DNA from: Planctomycetes bacterium DG_23
Lineage (GTDB): Bacteria; Planctomycetota; DG-23
Reading direction: 5' to 3'
DNA: 32,557 nucleotides
Assembly: GCA_001302825.1 (NCBI GenBank)
Contig: LIZR01000049.1
Coordinates: forward strand, 1-32,557
This document shows, piece by piece, positions 8,092 through 15,029 of the stretch. The position numbers and the translations under genes were made by a program. The notes under the pieces were generated by a model that was given only the letters and a program-made list of their open reading frames with translations, was not told the origin of the DNA and searched no databases. The stretch's first letter is position 1. Every line of letters begins with the position of its first letter.

Positions 8092-9972
8092 GTGGGTAGC
8101 GAATCCCAACCACTGCGGGGTACCAACCTCAGGAAAGAACTGGGGCTGTTTGGCGTATTCAGCATTGCAACCGGGGCGATGATCAGCTCTGGGCTTTTCG
8201 TTCTGCCCGGCATTGCGTTTGCCCGTGTGGGCCCATCAATGGTGTTGGCCTATCTGCTTGCTGGACTGCTTAACATCCCGGCGATGTTCGCCCAAGCAGA
8301 ACTCTCTACCGCAATGCCGAAGTCGGGGGGCAGCTACTTTGTGATAGAACGCAGTTTGGGCGCGTATGCGGGCACGCTGGCAGGGCTTATTTCCTGGCTA
8401 TGTATCAGTTTGAAGGCAGCCTTTGCCTGCATAGGTATCGGCGCGCTGGGAGTGTTATTCATCCCCGCCGAAAGCCTCACCGCGGTCAAGCTCACCGCTA
8501 TAGCGGCCTGCTTGTTTTTTGCAGGCATCAACCTGATTAGCGTTAAAGGAAGCAGCCGCCTGCAAGGTGTGCTTGTTGCAGGGCTTATCGGTGCACTCAT
8601 CTACTTCGTGTGTGGTGGTGCCGTTTCTGTCAACTTTGTAAGATTCTCGCCGTTCTTCACTTCTGACTGGCGCACATTTCTTGCGGTAACTGGCATGGTA
8701 TTCATCTCATATGGCGGGTTGACTAAAGTTGTGGATGTCTCTGAAGAAGTGCACAATGCAGGACGCAACCTTCCCCTGGGCATGTTTCTTGCTTTTGGCG
8801 TCGTGAATATCCTTTATGTGGCGGTGACCTTTGTAACCACTGGTGTGCTTGATGGTTCTGTATTGTCAGGCAGTCTCGCGCCAGTCGCCGAAGGGGCGAA
8901 AGCGTCTCTGGGGGCTATTGGTGTAATGGTGATTGGCCTGGCCGCCTTTCTGGCGTATGCGACTACAGGAAACGCAGGAATATTTGCAGCCTCACGCTCC
9001 CCCTTGGCGATGAGCCGAGACGGTCTGGCGCCGGCCTCCCTCTCGAAAATAAGTAAAAGATTCAGAACGCCGCACATTGCTATAATCCTCACCACCTTTT
9101 TTATGGTATTCGTGATCGCATTTTTATCGGTTGAAGAACTCGCTAAAACAGCCTCGACAATGTTTATAATTTCTTTCGTGCTGTTAAACGCGGCCGTAAT
9201 TGTAATGCGCCGGTCGCGCATAGAAGGTTACAGGCCTTCATTCAAGGTTCCATTCTTTCCTTGGCTACCAGTAGTCGGTATTGTTGCATATTTGCTTCTC
9301 ATAGTAGACATGGGGCTTGTGCCCCTATTGGTTACGGGAGGTTTTCTCGGCGCTGCCAGCCTCTGGTATGGAATTTATGTCAAGAAACGGATAAGCCGCG
9401 AGTCGGCCGTGGTCTTTATGGTAAAGCAGGCGGTCTCCAAGGAGATTTCTCGCACGGGCTTAGAAGATGAACTTGTCGCCATAAGCCTTGAACGTGAAGG
9501 CATCAAACCCGATAGATTTGATGAATTGGTGAAACGGGCACCCGTGCTGGACATCGCTCGTAGCATTTCCGCCAAAGAGTTCTTTCGCAGGATTGCCGAT
9601 GTGCTTTCCCCAAGGCTTGGCTTGGCCCCCAGCAAGTTAGTTGACCTATTCATCAAGCGGGAGCGAGAGTCCAGTACCGTAATAGCCCCTGGTCTCGCCA
9701 TTCCTCACATCGTGGTAGAGGGGCAGAACACTTTCGAGATCTTACTGGTGCGCTGCAGTGGTGGAATCATCTTCTCAGAGCTCCACGCACCAGTACGTAC
9801 TGCCTTTGTTCTGGTCGGTTCTGCTGACCAGCGCAACTTTCACCTTCGGGCTCTTGTCGCGGTGGCGCATATCGTGAGTGAGCACGAATTCAGTGAACGA
9901 TGGTTCAGTGCCAAAAACACCGACCAGCTAAGGGATATTGTGTTGCTCTCTCGCCGCCAGCGTATGGATTAA
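8092..9972 (+). CDS. APC-superfamily permease fused to a C-terminal PTS EIIA (type 2) domain
   Basis: The protein has 626 residues. Residues about 15-440 form an APC amino-acid/polyamine permease with about 12 membrane spans; the first helix carries the family's substrate-site glycine motif (IATGAMISSGLFVLPG), and NLPLG and GNAGIFAASRSPLAMSRDGL follow. After a cytoplasmic linker comes a PTS EIIA type-2 domain (about 480-620) with the phosphorylatable His in AIPHIVV (about residue 539) and the STVIAPGLAIPH context intact. Such fusions are known in bacteria and archaea; EIIA probably regulates transport by phosphorylation rather than energising it. No EI, HPr or EIIB is in the window. The start is GTG 8092 with AAGGG six bases upstream. 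It is the sole gene between tRNA-Asn and its first decayed copy. Confidence 0.9.
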   Translation: MGSESQPLRGTNLRKELGLFGVFSIATGAMISSGLFVLPGIAFARVGPSMVLAYLLAGLLNIPAMFAQAELSTAMPKSGGSYFVIERSLGAYAGTLAGLISWLCISLKAAFACIGIGALGVLFIPAESLTAVKLTAIAACLFFAGINLISVKGSSRLQGVLVAGLIGALIYFVCGGAVSVNFVRFSPFFTSDWRTFLAVTGMVFISYGGLTKVVDVSEEVHNAGRNLPLGMFLAFGVVNILYVAVTFVTTGVLDGSVLSGSLAPVAEGAKASLGAIGVMVIGLAAFLAYATTGNAGIFAASRSPLAMSRDGLAPASLSKISKRFRTPHIAIILTTFFMVFVIAFLSVEELAKTASTMFIISFVLLNAAVIVMRRSRIEGYRPSFKVPFFPWLPVVGIVAYLLLIVDMGLVPLLVTGGFLGAASLWYGIYVKKRISRESAVVFMVKQAVSKEISRTGLEDELVAISLEREGIKPDRFDELVKRAPVLDIARSISAKEFFRRIADVLSPRLGLAPSKLVDLFIKRERESSTVIAPGLAIPHIVVEGQNTFEILLVRCSGGIIFSELHAPVRTAFVLVGSADQRNFHLRALVAVAHIVSEHEFSERWFSAKNTDQLRDIVLLSRRQRMD

Positions 9973-9978
9973 TCAGGC

Positions 9979-10175
9979 TTTTTATCCGCATTACTCGGGA
10001 CCGTTTTTCCTTGCTTTTACCAAATTTTCTGAGTAGGATTTTGAAAATCAAGTCTGCCTTATTTTCTATAGCTCAAGTGGGTAGAGTAGGAGGAGGCTAA
10101 TCCGGCAACCGCCGGCCCGCCCGAGCCGGTTTTTACGGCCAGGGATTGCAGGTTCGAGTCCTGCCCGGGGAGCCA
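9979..10175 (+). pseudogene. Decayed promoter-tRNA-Asn unit, copy B
   Basis: The segment aligns with 7567-7725: T-rich/ATCCGC repeat (9979-10010), promoter TTGCTT-17-TAGGAT (10011-10039), D-arm-like GCTCAAGTGGGTAGAG (10071-10086), and a 3' half identical to tRNA-Asn from 10146. The tRNA-like part starts near 10065. It cannot fold as a tRNA: the 5' acceptor strand no longer pairs with CCGGGGA, and about 35 extra GC-rich bases occupy the anticodon/variable region, including a CCGGC/GCCGG hairpin. The sharp contrast between a diverged 5' half and an exact 3' half suggests recombination at the tRNA 3' end. Confidence 0.7.
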
Positions 10176-10176
10176 A
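10146..10176 (+). repeat. Right copy of the 31-bp tRNA-Asn 3'-end repeat, candidate att site
   Basis: Identical to 7696-7726. With that copy it brackets the permease-EIIA gene. It ends in the CCAA that also begins the palindrome at 10173-10195. Confidence 0.6.
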
Positions 10177-10195
10177 TTTTGCCAGGCAAAATTGG
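10173..10195. repeat. Perfect 11-bp palindrome at the tRNA-like 3' end
   Basis: CCAATTTTGCC (10173-10183) and GGCAAAATTGG (10185-10195) are exact inverted copies around a single A. The left arm begins inside the CCA of the tRNA-like sequence. It has no long T-run, so it looks more like a protein-binding or recombination site than a terminator. From 10196 to about 10530 I see no convincing coding signal; a short direct repeat (TTCTCTGGTTC near 10371 and 10462) is present. Confidence 0.6.
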
Positions 10196-10533
10196 CGGAA
10201 CACGAGAGCAGGTGAAAGGAGAGAGGAGAGCAGAAGCAGGCCATTACCGAAGGGAGAAGACCCTTGTATGAAAATGAGTCGCTCTCTTGCGGTCTACTGC
10301 TCAACTGTTCTAATTTCTTCGTGCGCCGTAACAGGCAAAGCCTCAGGCACTTGGAGGCCAAACAGATGAAATTCTCTGGTTCGAAAGAGCGTGTTTGGGG
10401 CGCGAAGCGAACTTCTCTGTTTGCTCCCACACCCCAGAAGAACTCGCCAAAAATCTCGAGTTCTCTGGTTCACAATCCCCTCTGGCTTAACGACCCTTTC
10501 CGCACTGCAGCCCGAAAGCAAGCCTACGCGAGA

Positions 10534-11328
10534 GTGTCTCAGATAAATCACGGAAAGGGCTTCCTGCTTCGCAGTAGGTTTACCATTGCCAGGCGGTTGG
10601 TGGTCCTCTTCCTGTGTCTCATTTGTGTGACGCTCTTTTTGAGTGGTTGCAGCACCGGCCGCGCTTCCGCTTCCTTTCGCCCCTCCGGCGCGAAGACCGT
10701 GGTAGATGTCAATATCCGGAAGATGCAGATGATAGAGAAGGAAGGGAGTCGCGTCTATTACCCTAATGAAGCCTGCGACCTTGCCCCGGAAGTTCTTGCT
10801 GTGCTCTCTTCACAGCAACAATTCCTGCGAAACTATACGGGTCTATCCGGAAAAAGATTCGGCGTTGCTATTTGCCAGGCCACGCCTGAGCGCCGGGCAT
10901 ACCGGATCGCGCCACAACCTCGCAATTGGTACATATTCCCTATTGAACTCGCCAATGCGAGCACACTATCCCACGCAATCGAGTTCCTTTTTATATATAA
11001 TGTGTTAATACATGAACGAACGGAAATAGCCGTAGCACTCGACATCCTGCAAGGGAAGAGATGCCTTTACTCCAACCGCGAAACAAGATGGATTGGCGAT
11101 GGACTGGCTGAGCTTATCGGATATCGCTTCTGCTGCGAGCATAGCAAAATTGCCGCCTTGCATGAAGTGGGGGGCCGCTTCGATACAGTACGAGATTTAG
11201 CGAAGACCTGGAATGTGGAAACGGTGAACCTGCGCCATTTCTTGGCGGATGTAAGTGGATGGCCTTTCAAGAAGAAGGAGCAAAAGTCTCCACCCAGGTA
11301 CTCAAGGACACAGCCTACTATGGAATGA
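10534..11328 (+). pseudogene. Lipoprotein, peptidase-like N-terminal part (frameshifted gene)
   Basis: A basic segment and hydrophobic helix end in a lipobox (LFLSGC, near 10650), so this is a predicted outer- or inner-membrane lipoprotein. The body resembles metallopeptidase-like (gluzincin, peptidase-MA type) proteins: a helix with HERTE at 11011-11025 in the place of HExxH, followed about 25 residues on by RWIGDGLAELIGY, which resembles the WxxEGLAE helix supplying the third ligand. The second His is replaced by Glu, so the zinc site may be degenerate. The frame runs into unrelated sequence after about 11260 and stops at 11328, while the rest of the protein continues in another frame. GTG 10534 is a tentative start with a poor SD; the frame is open further upstream. 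Confidence 0.55.
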
Positions 11329-11888
11329 GTTTCTACTACTGGTATTCGTTGGAAGAAGACCAGGGGGCCGATAGTATAAAGGAGTTCGTCACCGGGCTTC
11401 AATCGCTCAAAAAGGCTTCTAACGAGAACATCGACGATTTGATAAGGCGAATAGGAGGTCCGATATATGTGGAGCGCATTGAGCATATCCGTCTGGAGGA
11501 TGCCATCAGTTCCTTCAGAGAAGAGATAGCGCTTCTTATTCCTGAAGTGCAGGCGCTTCTGAAAAGCCCAAGTCGCTCCGTTCGTATGGCAGCCTATGAA
11601 GCGCTGCGCGACTTAGATAAAGACTTTTTCCCGGACGCTATTCCCAGCGGGCTGCCCACCACAGCAATCATCCATGATATGTTGCGCGCCAGCCCAGCAT
11701 ACCACTCTGGCTTAAGGCGCAATGACATCGTTGAGTCGGTTGACGGCAAACCAGTGGAAGACTACGAGAGTTTCTGCCAAAGCCTGCCTATATACGGCAG
11801 CACGGTCGAACTTCTGAGGGGCGCCTCTTCGGTAGAGGTTAAAATTGACTCCTTTGAGGGATGCAAATTCATGGCCGTGGCGAGGTAA
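11259..11888 (+). pseudogene. PDZ-containing C-terminal part of the frameshifted lipoprotein
   Basis: The 209-residue frame starts inside the preceding one, shifted by one base. Residues about 18-70 (AYYGMSFYYWYSLEEDQGADSI) look like the helical continuation of a peptidase-MA-type domain. Residues about 135-205 form a PDZ-like domain: an LRASPAYHSGLRRNDIVESVDGKPV core is recognisable, with the usual Gly-Leu/Asn-Asp-Ile pattern. It has no signal peptide of its own, yet a PDZ of this kind normally sits on the exported protein upstream, so the simplest reading is one gene with a lost base between about 11225 and 11328. ATG 11259 could also be used independently, having GGCGGA about 9 bases upstream. 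Confidence 0.6.
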
Positions 11889-11917
11889 TGGGCAAATACG
11901 CTTGTGCGGCCAACATA

Positions 11918-11978
11918 AGGAATCAACACAAACCTGATGGACGCCGCGTGGCGTCGTGTAGCCAGGCTGATTATTCCT
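11918..11978 (+). ncRNA. Nested hairpin, possible structured RNA element
   Basis: Three nested stems: AGGAATCA (11918-11925) with TGATTATTCCT (11968-11978, 3-nt bulge); CCTG (11933-11936) with CAGG (11963-11966); and GACGCC (11940-11945) with GGCGTC (11950-11955) around GCGT. It lies between the PDZ frame and the next gene, where no coding frame is convincing. No known riboswitch or RNA family is recognised. It could be a 3'-UTR structure or a chance fold. Confidence 0.3.
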
Positions 11979-12108
11979 GAGGGCAACCTCCAGCGGGTTG
12001 CAGTGCGCAGGTCGTTATCTACATTCTCTTGAAATGGGTCGGAGGAAAGTTTTAGATACCGTGTCCATAATAAAAGATTATCGCCAGTTGGGGGAAAGGG
12101 AGGTCGAT

Positions 12109-12756
12109 ATGTCTTCGGAGAGAGACAAGAGGGTAATCGAGGTCACCTTTCACTCCACTCCTGAGGATGTGAACAAAGGATGGGGATGGCGAATCCCGTA
12201 CAATCCTGAAAGAAAGCAGGACAAGTGGACGGAGCAGGAGTTGGAAGTCCAGAGGCTCGTAGAAGCGAGGACGCCGCAGACCCGTGAAGTATGGAGGACC
12301 AAGACCTGCGCCTACTGGGCGCCCTTTAATTATCCGAATGTGAAAGTGGAATTGGGACGTCCAGACACCGGCGTGGAGTTCAATCGTGACGGCGCTGAAC
12401 TCGATATATATCCCTACGGCGCCATCACCATTGAGGAAGAAGAGCCTATCGTGGCTGTGACAGTCATCGGCAGCGGCTGTTCCAGTCAGGCCTATGTGGT
12501 TCTGGAGGCTGAGCCTCTGAAGTGGAAATATCCGCGCACCGCCGTGCGTATGCGCAGGGACGGGCTCTGGGGTATGCATGTGAGGGGCGATGCGTGGGCC
12601 GCCGGCATCAGAGAAAATTGGAACGACGCGGGTCTCAGTTCAGTGCGCTTCGACATTCCCGAATCCAGGAAGGTTATCATCGGCGGCGGTTCGCACGGGG
12701 CCGACCCACACTACTGCATCAGACTCATCCGGCTGGATATAAAGGAGCCGCTTTAA
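12109..12756 (+). CDS. Uncharacterised 215-residue protein
   Basis: I do not recognise a family. The ATG at 12109 has GGGAGG five bases upstream; the frame is open further 5' but without a better start. There is no signal peptide or membrane segment, so it is probably cytoplasmic. The first 60 residues are charged and helical (EQELEVQRLVEART); from about 65 on the protein is rich in beta-prone stretches with Trp, Tyr and Gly, ending in a segment with GGGSHGADPHYCIRLIRLDI. The alternating hydrophobic pattern suggests a beta-sandwich. Two Cys and a His occur near the C-terminus, but no known catalytic motif is evident. It is the last gene before the second decayed tRNA-Asn copy and may be cargo of that segment. 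Confidence 0.75.
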   Translation: MSSERDKRVIEVTFHSTPEDVNKGWGWRIPYNPERKQDKWTEQELEVQRLVEARTPQTREVWRTKTCAYWAPFNYPNVKVELGRPDTGVEFNRDGAELDIYPYGAITIEEEEPIVAVTVIGSGCSSQAYVVLEAEPLKWKYPRTAVRMRRDGLWGMHVRGDAWAAGIRENWNDAGLSSVRFDIPESRKVIIGGGSHGADPHYCIRLIRLDIKEPL

Positions 12757-12792
12757 CGAAGCATTCGCTCATCGCCCTGAAACCTTGAAGCA

Positions 12793-12962
12793 TTATCTAT
12801 CGTCCGTGGGACTATTTTTTCCTTGTCGTTTCCAAATTTTCTGAGTAAAATTTTTTTGAAAATTAAACTGGGTTTATTTCCCGATGGCTCAATGGGTAAA
12901 GTGGATGGATGTTAATCGGGCAGCTGCCGGATTGCAGGCTCGAATCTTTGCGGAGGAGCTAT
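12793..12962 (+). pseudogene. Decayed promoter-tRNA-Asn unit, copy C
   Basis: It aligns along its whole length with the tRNA-Asn unit at 7567-7725: T-rich repeat (about 12793-12822), promoter TTGTCG-17-TAAAAT (12823-12851), D-arm GGCTCAATGGGTAAAG (12886-12901), a TGTTAAT anticodon loop that still contains GTT (12910-12916), and a T-arm-like GATTGCAGGCTCGAATC (12930-12946). The tRNA-like part starts near 12879. The acceptor strands do not pair, the anticodon stem is broken and there is no CCA, so it is not a working tRNA. Copies B and C share CCAAATTTTCTGAGTA in the promoter spacer, which copy A lacks. Confidence 0.65.
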
Positions 12963-12991
12963 ACATATAATAAACAGGAAAACCCATGTCC

Positions 12992-13039
12992 CCCATGGTT
13001 AGCGAGTGCCTGAGTGGGGATAACCATTGGGACTTTTTT
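12992..13039 (+). terminator. Possible intrinsic terminator
   Basis: CCCATGGTTA (12992-13001) pairs with TAACCATTGGG (13021-13031) apart from one bulged T, followed two bases later by six T (13034-13039). The 19-nt loop is longer than usual. It lies after decayed tRNA copy C and about 60 bp ahead of the next gene, so it could end transcription from the left or act as a leader attenuator. Confidence 0.45.
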
Positions 13040-13098
13040 GTAAAGCGATGATGGTGGTAGAGTAGGGCGCAGTTCGCGCTTGGAAGGAGAACAGCGCG

Positions 13099-13725
13099 AT
13101 GGATGACATAATGCAGATTGCCAAGAAACGAGCCGACAAGTTCGGCGTCAAGAATGTGGTGGTCGCTACGAATACCGGTGCATCCGCGGAACGAGCGCTG
13201 GAGGTCTTTGGTCCTAAATATTTCATCATTGCCGCAGGGAATCCAGCCAGAGCACACTACCGACGGCTGGTCCGCCACCAGGGGATCTCCGATGAGACGA
13301 GATCTCGCTTGGAGCACAAGGGCATTAAGGTAGCCCTTAAGGACCAGTCATTTGCCCAGAGGTATTACGATCATAGCGGGGTTTCCCGTTGCGGCCTGGC
13401 CGAATTGGAAGAGAGAATGGGTTCGCATGATGCCTTCCACCTACTCACGGTAACTTGCAATGTCTTGGATTGGTTCTCTGATAGCACACGCGTGTGCATC
13501 GAAATCAGCGTCTTGGCCGCGGACACTGGAGTGCTTCCCACAAACCAAGACTGCATCGCCATTGCTCGGCCAAGTCCACGCTCCAATTGCCCTCATGCCG
13601 CGGTCGCGCTTAGACCTGCCCGGACAGAGGATATGTTCCAGGGAAGCCTGCGAGTTAAGGATATCGTGCTTGTTCCGCAAGAAAACGACCACTGGTTCTC
13701 AAATCAACCTTTGTGGCAGGGGTAG
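13099..13725 (+). CDS. Pyruvate kinase C-terminal (alpha/beta) domain-like protein, copy 1
   Basis: 208 residues, cytoplasmic. The N-terminal half has the alpha/beta fold signature NVVVATNTGASAERALEVFG (about 15-35), as in stand-alone proteins related to the C-terminal, effector-binding domain of pyruvate kinase. The C-terminal half (CIEISVLAADTGVLPTNQDCIAIARP, then AVALRPA) is the companion segment of the same stand-alone family. There is no catalytic TIM barrel, so it is not a pyruvate kinase; the molecular role is unknown. The ATG follows GGAAGGAGAA about 8 bases upstream. A paralogue follows 65 bp downstream, sharing the overall layout, so the two arose by tandem duplication and may form a heteromer. 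Confidence 0.8.
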   Translation: MDDIMQIAKKRADKFGVKNVVVATNTGASAERALEVFGPKYFIIAAGNPARAHYRRLVRHQGISDETRSRLEHKGIKVALKDQSFAQRYYDHSGVSRCGLAELEERMGSHDAFHLLTVTCNVLDWFSDSTRVCIEISVLAADTGVLPTNQDCIAIARPSPRSNCPHAAVALRPARTEDMFQGSLRVKDIVLVPQENDHWFSNQPLWQG

Positions 13726-13790
13726 TTGCAACATTCGGCCAACAACAAGATATACCGGATAATAAGTAGTTGGGACACAGGAGAGTATCC

Positions 13791-14444
13791 GTGTTTAAAA
13801 CAGACATAATGGTGCGTGCTCGTGAACGGGCTTTGAGCCTTGGCGTAACGAATGTGGTGGTGGCCACCAATACAGGTGCTTCGGTACTGGCAGCACTAAA
13901 AGCGTTCGGACCAACATACGCGTTCTTCGCGGTGGGCAATCCCGCCAGTTCACACGAATGCGGTCTCTGTCTCCATAAGGGCATCAGCGAAAAGACAAAG
14001 ACCGAGTTGGAGTCCCAGGGGATACGAGTAGTGCTGCGTGGCCAAACTCTGTTTCAGGGCGAGCCCAAGTGTGACGCGGCCGTTGCCCAGCACCGGCTGG
14101 TCGCCCGGGGTTATGCCAGAAGGTTCCACCACAAAAACCACCTTCCTGCCGGATCCGAGAATCTGGTTTCCATTATGTTCAATGTACTCAACGAACTGCT
14201 CGGCGATGGCCCACGGGTATGTTTGGAAATTGCATTGGCGGCAGCCGATTCGGGACTCCTCCCTCTCGATGTCGATTGCATGGCAATAGCTACTCCATCA
14301 AGCTACTGCGACCTTCCTGACGCAGCCTTGACGCTCAGGCCGGTCAAGTCAGGAGAGATTTTCAGCATGCAATTCCGCGTGAAAGACATACTACTCTGTC
14401 CGACTGCCAACGATGTGTGGTTCAGCAACGGCCCACTCCCATGA
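13791..14444 (+). CDS. Pyruvate kinase C-terminal (alpha/beta) domain-like protein, copy 2
   Basis: 217 residues. GTG 13791 is chosen because AGGAGA lies six bases upstream; a TTG at 13770 would add seven residues without an SD. It carries the same signature as copy 1 (TNVVVATNTGASVLAALKAFG near the N-terminus; CLEIALAAADSGLLPLDVDCMAIA towards the C-terminus) and the same segment order, with an insert of about 20 residues before the second half. The insert region contains several Lys, His and Arg. Like copy 1 it lacks the kinase barrel. The two genes are likely co-transcribed, with tspO 45 bp further on. Confidence 0.8.
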   Translation: MFKTDIMVRARERALSLGVTNVVVATNTGASVLAALKAFGPTYAFFAVGNPASSHECGLCLHKGISEKTKTELESQGIRVVLRGQTLFQGEPKCDAAVAQHRLVARGYARRFHHKNHLPAGSENLVSIMFNVLNELLGDGPRVCLEIALAAADSGLLPLDVDCMAIATPSSYCDLPDAALTLRPVKSGEIFSMQFRVKDILLCPTANDVWFSNGPLP

Positions 14445-14489
14445 AAGGGGAGGTACTTATTCAATAGGAATCAAAATTGAGGTTCTGCT

Positions 14490-14948
14490 ATGAAGAAAAT
14501 CGTTCTTTTTCTGGGCTTTGTGGTCATCGCCTTTCTGCCAGCGGTTGCTGGGCGGTTTTTCACTCCTGGCGAGTGGTACTATGAGTTACAGAAGCCTACC
14601 TGGACGCCTCCAAGTTGGGTTTTCGGCCCGGTGTGGACTTTCCTTTACTTCCTCATGGCCATTTCCGGGTATCTGGCGTGGTCAGGGTCTTCAGGCCGTC
14701 GTTCCGTTCCTTTCGTAGTTTATGGCATCCAGCTTTTCTTAAACGCTTTGTGGTCGGTCATCTTCTTTGGTCTGCATAGCCCGGGCCTCGCCTTCGGCGA
14801 TTTGGTAGTATTATGGTTTGCAATACTCGGAAATGTAGTACTATTCTGGCGGATTAACCGTGCGTCCGGCTACCTACTCATCCCATATTTCCTATGGACA
14901 TCTTTTGCCGGAATGTTAAACCTTGCCATATGGAAACTAAATGCCTGA
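14490..14948 (+). CDS. tspO: TspO/MBR-family membrane protein
   Basis: 152 residues with five predicted transmembrane helices, the family's normal fold and length. Typical features: EWYYELQKPTWTPPSWVFGPVWTFLY in the first loop and second helix, an ALWSVIFFGLHSPG segment, and the C-terminal PYFLWTSFAGMLNLAIWKLN, corresponding to the conserved PYxxWxxFAxxLN motif. TspO proteins bind tetrapyrroles and are linked to porphyrin handling and stress or light responses. The ATG has only a weak GAGG upstream. It follows the two pyruvate-kinase-domain genes on the same strand and converges with the methionine sulfoxide reductase gene 80 bp away. Confidence 0.95.
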   Translation: MKKIVLFLGFVVIAFLPAVAGRFFTPGEWYYELQKPTWTPPSWVFGPVWTFLYFLMAISGYLAWSGSSGRRSVPFVVYGIQLFLNALWSVIFFGLHSPGLAFGDLVVLWFAILGNVVLFWRINRASGYLLIPYFLWTSFAGMLNLAIWKLNA

Positions 14949-15029
14949 CTCTCAGCGCAACTGACCGATAAAGGCCTGGCGACTTTCCCGGCAACTGAGC
15001 TCGATGTTAGACGGACTGAACCTTATTCC

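Noticed and set aside
7830-8099. 89-codon frame ahead of the permease
   Set aside because: No SD, no recognisable protein features, and it overlaps the start of the permease gene.
10065-10175. Functional tRNA with an intron
   Set aside because: The 5' acceptor strand does not pair with the 3' strand and no group I intron features are visible, so decay is more likely.
10264-10533. Upstream extension of the lipoprotein frame
   Set aside because: It would put more than 100 residues of unlikely sequence before a signal peptide; open frame only.
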